From JBCDBD01 sp039184335 (lineage in GTDB: Bacteria > Bacteroidota > Bacteroidia > Flavobacteriales > Flavobacteriaceae): a stretch of DNA of 64,000 nucleotides. The stretch is from positions 14,362-78,361 of the forward strand of contig JBCDBD010000010.1 in the NCBI GenBank assembly GCA_039184335.1. Direction: 5' to 3'. The position numbers and the translations under genes were made by a program. Below are positions 61,007-64,000 of the stretch, in pieces. Positions within the stretch are counted from its first letter, which is position 1; the number at the start of each line of letters is the position of its first letter. The notes beneath the pieces are model-generated. The model was not told the DNA's origin and made no database searches. It worked only from the letters and a program-made list of their open reading frames with translations.

Positions 61007-62059
61007 TTATTTCTTTTGCTGAAAAGCAGACTTAATCTCTTTTCGTGAACTGACATTCAACTTTTTGTAAAGGTTGTTGATATGGGTCTTTACGGTACTA
61101 TGGCTGATAAAAAGCTCACCGGCGATTTCTTTATTGCTTTTGTCTTCAAGTATCTTGTGGATGACCTTTTGTTCTTGGGCCGATAGTTTCTGCAATGCAT
61201 TTTGTTTTTTTTGTTTTGAAGATTGAAAATATCTTGCCATGAAATAGCCATTGAGCACTAATGAAAGCGTCAGTGCCAGCCATAAGACCCACTTGCCGTC
61301 AAAAGGCCCCCTTGGTGCCAATAACCTGTCAGCTTTCAGTTCAGCTTCATACTGCTGGGTAAACATGGCATTGGGATATGATGATCGTAGTCGTTGCAAC
61401 AGTGCATCGTAATAAGAACTGTCAATCAGGTCGTCAAGGTAGTAGGGGAACAGTTCACTTCGCTTATCGGACAAAAAGTCATAGAGGTACAGTTCGGCAA
61501 GGGGTTCGTTTAATGCCGTGCCCATCTCTTGAAAGGTGGACAGCCACTTTTTCGAATTGAGCTTTCTGTTGGTCTCGCTTGGGTATTCGGCAAAGTCAAA
61601 TACCATTTCTTCCTTTAGGCTGTCGATGGCCAAAAAAACCGATGCACTGGAATTTGTGGAGTTAATTTCACAAAAAATCTCATTCGACGCTGTTTTTGGT
61701 AAAAAAAGGGTGTCGTTGTTGTTGGCGATGAAAAGTATACTACTGGTATGTGCACATTGGCCCAAAACGTGCGCGGTATCCATACTATTATCCATACATG
61801 TGTCGATATGGATACGGTAGATACGGTTTTGTACCAATAGATTATTGCCTTCGAACCAAAATTGGCCCGATGTATCGATGCGGGTTTTTCTGATGATTTG
61901 TGTGGGGTAGACCCGTGAAGATCTGCGATAGTCCTCTACCAATGAGAGGTAAGCGGTTGCGTTGCTTGATTCAGTTTTCGTATGTCCACCAAAACGATAT
62001 TGGGCCCGTAAGGGCAGTAAAGTCATGGCCAAAAAAATGAAAGTGACATTTTTGATCAT
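61007..62059 (-). CDS. Membrane-tethered LuxR-type regulator
   Basis: 350 residues. N-terminal signal, a periplasmic beta-rich then helical domain (about 20-250), one TM helix (about 257-275), then a cytoplasmic LuxR HTH (LSAQEQKVIHKILEDKSNKEIAGELFISHSTVKTHINNLYKKLNV). A one-component transmembrane sensor-regulator; ligand and targets unknown. Divergent from the Pmp3-like gene. Confidence 0.88.
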   Translation of the reverse strand: MIKNVTFIFLAMTLLPLRAQYRFGGHTKTESSNATAYLSLVEDYRRSSRVYPTQIIRKTRIDTSGQFWFEGNNLLVQNRIYRIHIDTCMDNSMDTAHVLGQCAHTSSILFIANNNDTLFLPKTASNEIFCEINSTNSSASVFLAIDSLKEEMVFDFAEYPSETNRKLNSKKWLSTFQEMGTALNEPLAELYLYDFLSDKRSELFPYYLDDLIDSSYYDALLQRLRSSYPNAMFTQQYEAELKADRLLAPRGPFDGKWVLWLALTLSLVLNGYFMARYFQSSKQKKQNALQKLSAQEQKVIHKILEDKSNKEIAGELFISHSTVKTHINNLYKKLNVSSRKEIKSAFQQKK

Positions 62060-62139
62060 GGTTCAAAATAATAATAAAGTCTTTCTGTAACAAATCACCC
62101 AAAACGACTACTGATAAAGTACATCAATCAATCGTGACC

Positions 62140-62295
62140 ATGAGTTTGATCAGAGTGCTTTTGGCTATTGTTTTTCCTCCCTTGGCGGTCATCGGAAAAG
62201 GTTGCGGGTCATTTTTAATTGTGTTACTTTTAACCCTTTGTGGATGGGTGCCCGGGGTGATTGCGGCACTTGTCATATTAAATAATCCCAACTGA
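62140..62295 (+). CDS. Pmp3/YqaE family small membrane protein
   Basis: 51 residues from the ATG at 62140. Two TM helices with the family pattern: LAIVFPPLAVIGKGCGS, LLLTLCGWVPGVIAALVIL. Family members are stress-linked proteolipids. It ends 7 nt before the lipoprotein gene and may be cotranscribed with it. Confidence 0.9.
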   Translation: MSLIRVLLAIVFPPLAVIGKGCGSFLIVLLLTLCGWVPGVIAALVILNNPN

Positions 62296-62302
62296 TATTC
62301 AG

Positions 62303-63046
62303 ATGAAAAAACCGAAAATTTGGATCATTGCCTTTGCAATGATTTTCACCGTCGCATGCAATTTTACAGAAGAAATCTTTTTGGAAGAAGATGGCTCTGG
62401 AAAGATTTCCATAAACTTTGATGGTTCGGAGCTCATGGAAATGGGCGGGGATGAGATGATGCAAACCGATGAAAAAGCCATAGATTCCCTTATTTCGTTC
62501 AAACAGCTTTTAGAAGAAAAAAAAGATAGCATTGCTGCACTGCCTTCTGAAGAACAGGCCAAGCTCAAAAAGTTAGAACCCTTTAGCCTACACATGATCA
62601 TGGATCCCGAGGAAAAAGTGATGAAGTTTGACATGTTTCGAAAATTTGAGCGTGTTGATGAGGTAAACGATGCCTTTAACGCTTTTCAAAGTGCTAGTAT
62701 CTTGGGACCAAGTGGTGGCCAAAATACACCCCCATCACCAATGACCAGCCAAAATGCTGCTTCAGAGGTCAGCTATGCATTCAACAAAAATACGTTTACC
62801 AGAACAGCCACGGTTATTGATGAAGCTTTGCAACAACAAAGTGTTGACAGCTTACAGGGTGCAGAAATGTTTTTGTCAGGTTCCACATATACCTTAAAAT
62901 ACCATTTTCCAAGAAAGGTCAAATCGACTACGGCCGAAGAAGCTACATTTAGTGCTGATGGTAAGACCTTGATTTATGAGGTGAAGTTCTTGGATTTGAT
63001 GAAAAATCCAGAATTATTGAATTTAGAGGTAGAGCTGGAAAACTGA
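62303..63046 (+). CDS. Lipoprotein of unknown function
   Basis: 247 residues. Lipobox TVAC (Cys19) then acidic NFTEEIFLEEDGSG, a helical, Glu/Lys-rich middle and a C-terminal beta section (TYTLKYHFPRKVKSTT; ADGKTLIYEVKFLDLM). Follows the Pmp3-like gene by 7 nt. No family recognised. Confidence 0.8.
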   Translation: MKKPKIWIIAFAMIFTVACNFTEEIFLEEDGSGKISINFDGSELMEMGGDEMMQTDEKAIDSLISFKQLLEEKKDSIAALPSEEQAKLKKLEPFSLHMIMDPEEKVMKFDMFRKFERVDEVNDAFNAFQSASILGPSGGQNTPPSPMTSQNAASEVSYAFNKNTFTRTATVIDEALQQQSVDSLQGAEMFLSGSTYTLKYHFPRKVKSTTAEEATFSADGKTLIYEVKFLDLMKNPELLNLEVELEN

Positions 63047-63065
63047 TTTTGCAGGTCGGTCTTTG

Positions 63066-63073
63066 TATCTTTG
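63066..63073 (+). promoter_or_regulatory. -7 element before lipB
   Basis: TATCTTTG fits TAnnTTTG and ends 4 nt before the ATG at 63078, suggesting a leaderless or nearly leaderless transcript. A TTTTG lies at 63047-63051, spacing slightly short. Confidence 0.5.
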
Positions 63074-63077
63074 TCAA

Positions 63078-63794
63078 ATGAACAAATGCATACAACTGCA
63101 AGACCTAGGGTTCAAGGATTATAAAGAAACCTGGGACTATCAAGAACTACTTTTTAAGCAGGTTGTTGATGCAAAGATCAAAAACCGACGCGAAGGTTTT
63201 TCTTTGCCAACCCCCAACCATTTTCTTTTTGTGGAGCACCCCCATGTGTTTACACTTGGCAAAAGTGGTGATATCGACAACCTGTTGGTCGATGAAAGGC
63301 AGTTGCAAGCAAAGGGGGCAAAGTTTTACAAGATAAACCGTGGCGGTGATATTACATATCATGGTCCTGGGCAAATTGTGGGTTATCCGATTTTGGATTT
63401 GGATAATTTTTTTACCGATATTCACAGGTATCTTAGGTTGTTGGAAGAAATGGTAATCCGTACTTTAGGGGAATACGGTCTGAAAGGGCAGCGATCAACC
63501 GGGGAAACTGGGGTCTGGTTGGATGTGGGTACTCCGTTTGCGAGAAAAATATGTGCGATGGGGGTACGTGCGAGTCGTTGGGTGACCATGCACGGTTTTG
63601 CATTCAACATCAACGCTGACTTAAGATATTTCGATCTTATGGTACCCTGTGGTATCAAAGGCAAGGCCGTCACATCATTGCACGTCGAGTTGGGGCTAAA
63701 AACCATCGATTTGAACGAGGTGAAGAAAAAATTGCTCGCCCATTTTGCAGAACTTTTTGAAGCCGAATGGACCAAGGCAAAAACCAAGGATTAA
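63078..63794 (+). CDS. lipB: Octanoyl-[acyl-carrier-protein]:protein N-octanoyltransferase
   Basis: 238 residues from the ATG at 63078; the frame starts at a TTG at 63063 that overlaps the promoter. LipB signature RGGDITYHGPGQIVGYPILDL; catalytic Cys191 (VPCGIKGKAVTS) and Lys157 (ARKICAMGV). Transfers octanoate from ACP to lipoyl domains. Confidence 0.97.
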   Translation: MNKCIQLQDLGFKDYKETWDYQELLFKQVVDAKIKNRREGFSLPTPNHFLFVEHPHVFTLGKSGDIDNLLVDERQLQAKGAKFYKINRGGDITYHGPGQIVGYPILDLDNFFTDIHRYLRLLEEMVIRTLGEYGLKGQRSTGETGVWLDVGTPFARKICAMGVRASRWVTMHGFAFNINADLRYFDLMVPCGIKGKAVTSLHVELGLKTIDLNEVKKKLLAHFAELFEAEWTKAKTKD

Positions 63795-64000
63795 GCACTT
63801 GATATTCAAGGTTGTGGTGAAATATTGGTGCGCTTGGTGGTACCCAATACCTTTCCTTTTTTATTATCAAGTTAAAGGTTAAAACCCTGCAATTTTATTG
63901 CAGTTACTTTTAGTTTCTATGAATATTTTAGATTTACCGAATGTCTGACTACCGCAGGAATTCACATTCGACAAGTAATATAAGTTGCCACATAGTTTGG
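63795..64000. other. Right-edge spacer
   Basis: No gene seen. A small hairpin CTGCAAT/ATTGCAG (63887-63903) followed by a T-rich tract may end lipB transcription. The last 100 bases have no start of a convincing frame. Confidence 0.4.

Noticed and set aside
1..64000. tRNA, rRNA or CRISPR arrays
   Set aside because: Intergenic regions were scanned by eye for T-loop motifs, rRNA-like segments and regularly spaced short repeats; none was found.

Overview
The window looks like the chromosome of a marine Flavobacteriaceae member (Bacteroidota), possibly from the Muricauda/Maribacter side of the family; this placement is inference. The support is: no purine-rich ribosome-binding sites; several TAnnTTTG-type -7 promoter elements close to start codons; many lipoproteins with an acidic stretch after the lipobox cysteine; two TonB-dependent receptors, one with an ECF sigma/FecR pair; HmuY, DUF6607, DUF4230, DUF4136 and SYLF proteins; and a long aromatic amino acid hydroxylase. 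No tRNA, rRNA or CRISPR array was seen.

Layout. 1-11.8 kb: an unknown lipoprotein running off the left edge, a second lipoprotein, era, a SYLF protein, a surface beta-propeller lipoprotein, der, and a minus-strand cluster M23 peptidase-MerR-LemA-TPM-TPM. 11.8-22.9 kb: alaS with two small genes, the aromatic amino acid hydroxylase divergent from an Lrp-type regulator, a PLP-dependent deaminase/desulfhydrase, a cell-wall glucosaminidase and hemL. 22.9-27.8 kb: an SGNH hydrolase and a sigma-FecR-TonB receptor regulatory unit. 27.9-31.5 kb: a compact three-gene operon (transglutaminase/7TM protein, ATP-grasp ligase, outer-membrane barrel) that looks like one envelope modification system of unknown product.

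31.5-41.8 kb is the accessory part. It holds a DUF4062-STAND NTPase (probable defence protein), a perfect palindrome, an MFS transporter, a TlpA thioredoxin preceded by a 32-codon membrane ORF, a nested inverted-repeat element, an IS3-family insertion sequence and at least three broken genes: one with two frameshifts, one with a stop codon exactly at the lipobox cysteine, and one remnant without a start.

41.8-48 kb is a divergent haem/iron locus. A HmuR-like TonB receptor, a TIG-HmuY haem-binding lipoprotein and DoxX lie on one strand. DUF6607, a flavinylated FMN-binding protein, a Cys-containing small protein and a four-helix membrane protein lie on the other. 48-64 kb contains PhoD phosphatase, a large zinc metalloprotease, two paralogous secreted proteins built from an unfamiliar LGFDTxxYLPEGFDPY repeat (one with a clean 207-bp tandem duplication), an LRR protein, a DASS transporter, lysS, a thioredoxin, a membrane-tethered LuxR regulator, a Pmp3/YqaE-type peptide, a lipoprotein and lipB.

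The best candidates for undescribed biology are the YLPEGFDPY-repeat pair, the transglutaminase/ATP-grasp/barrel operon, the DUF4062-STAND protein and the flavinylated partner operon of the haem locus.
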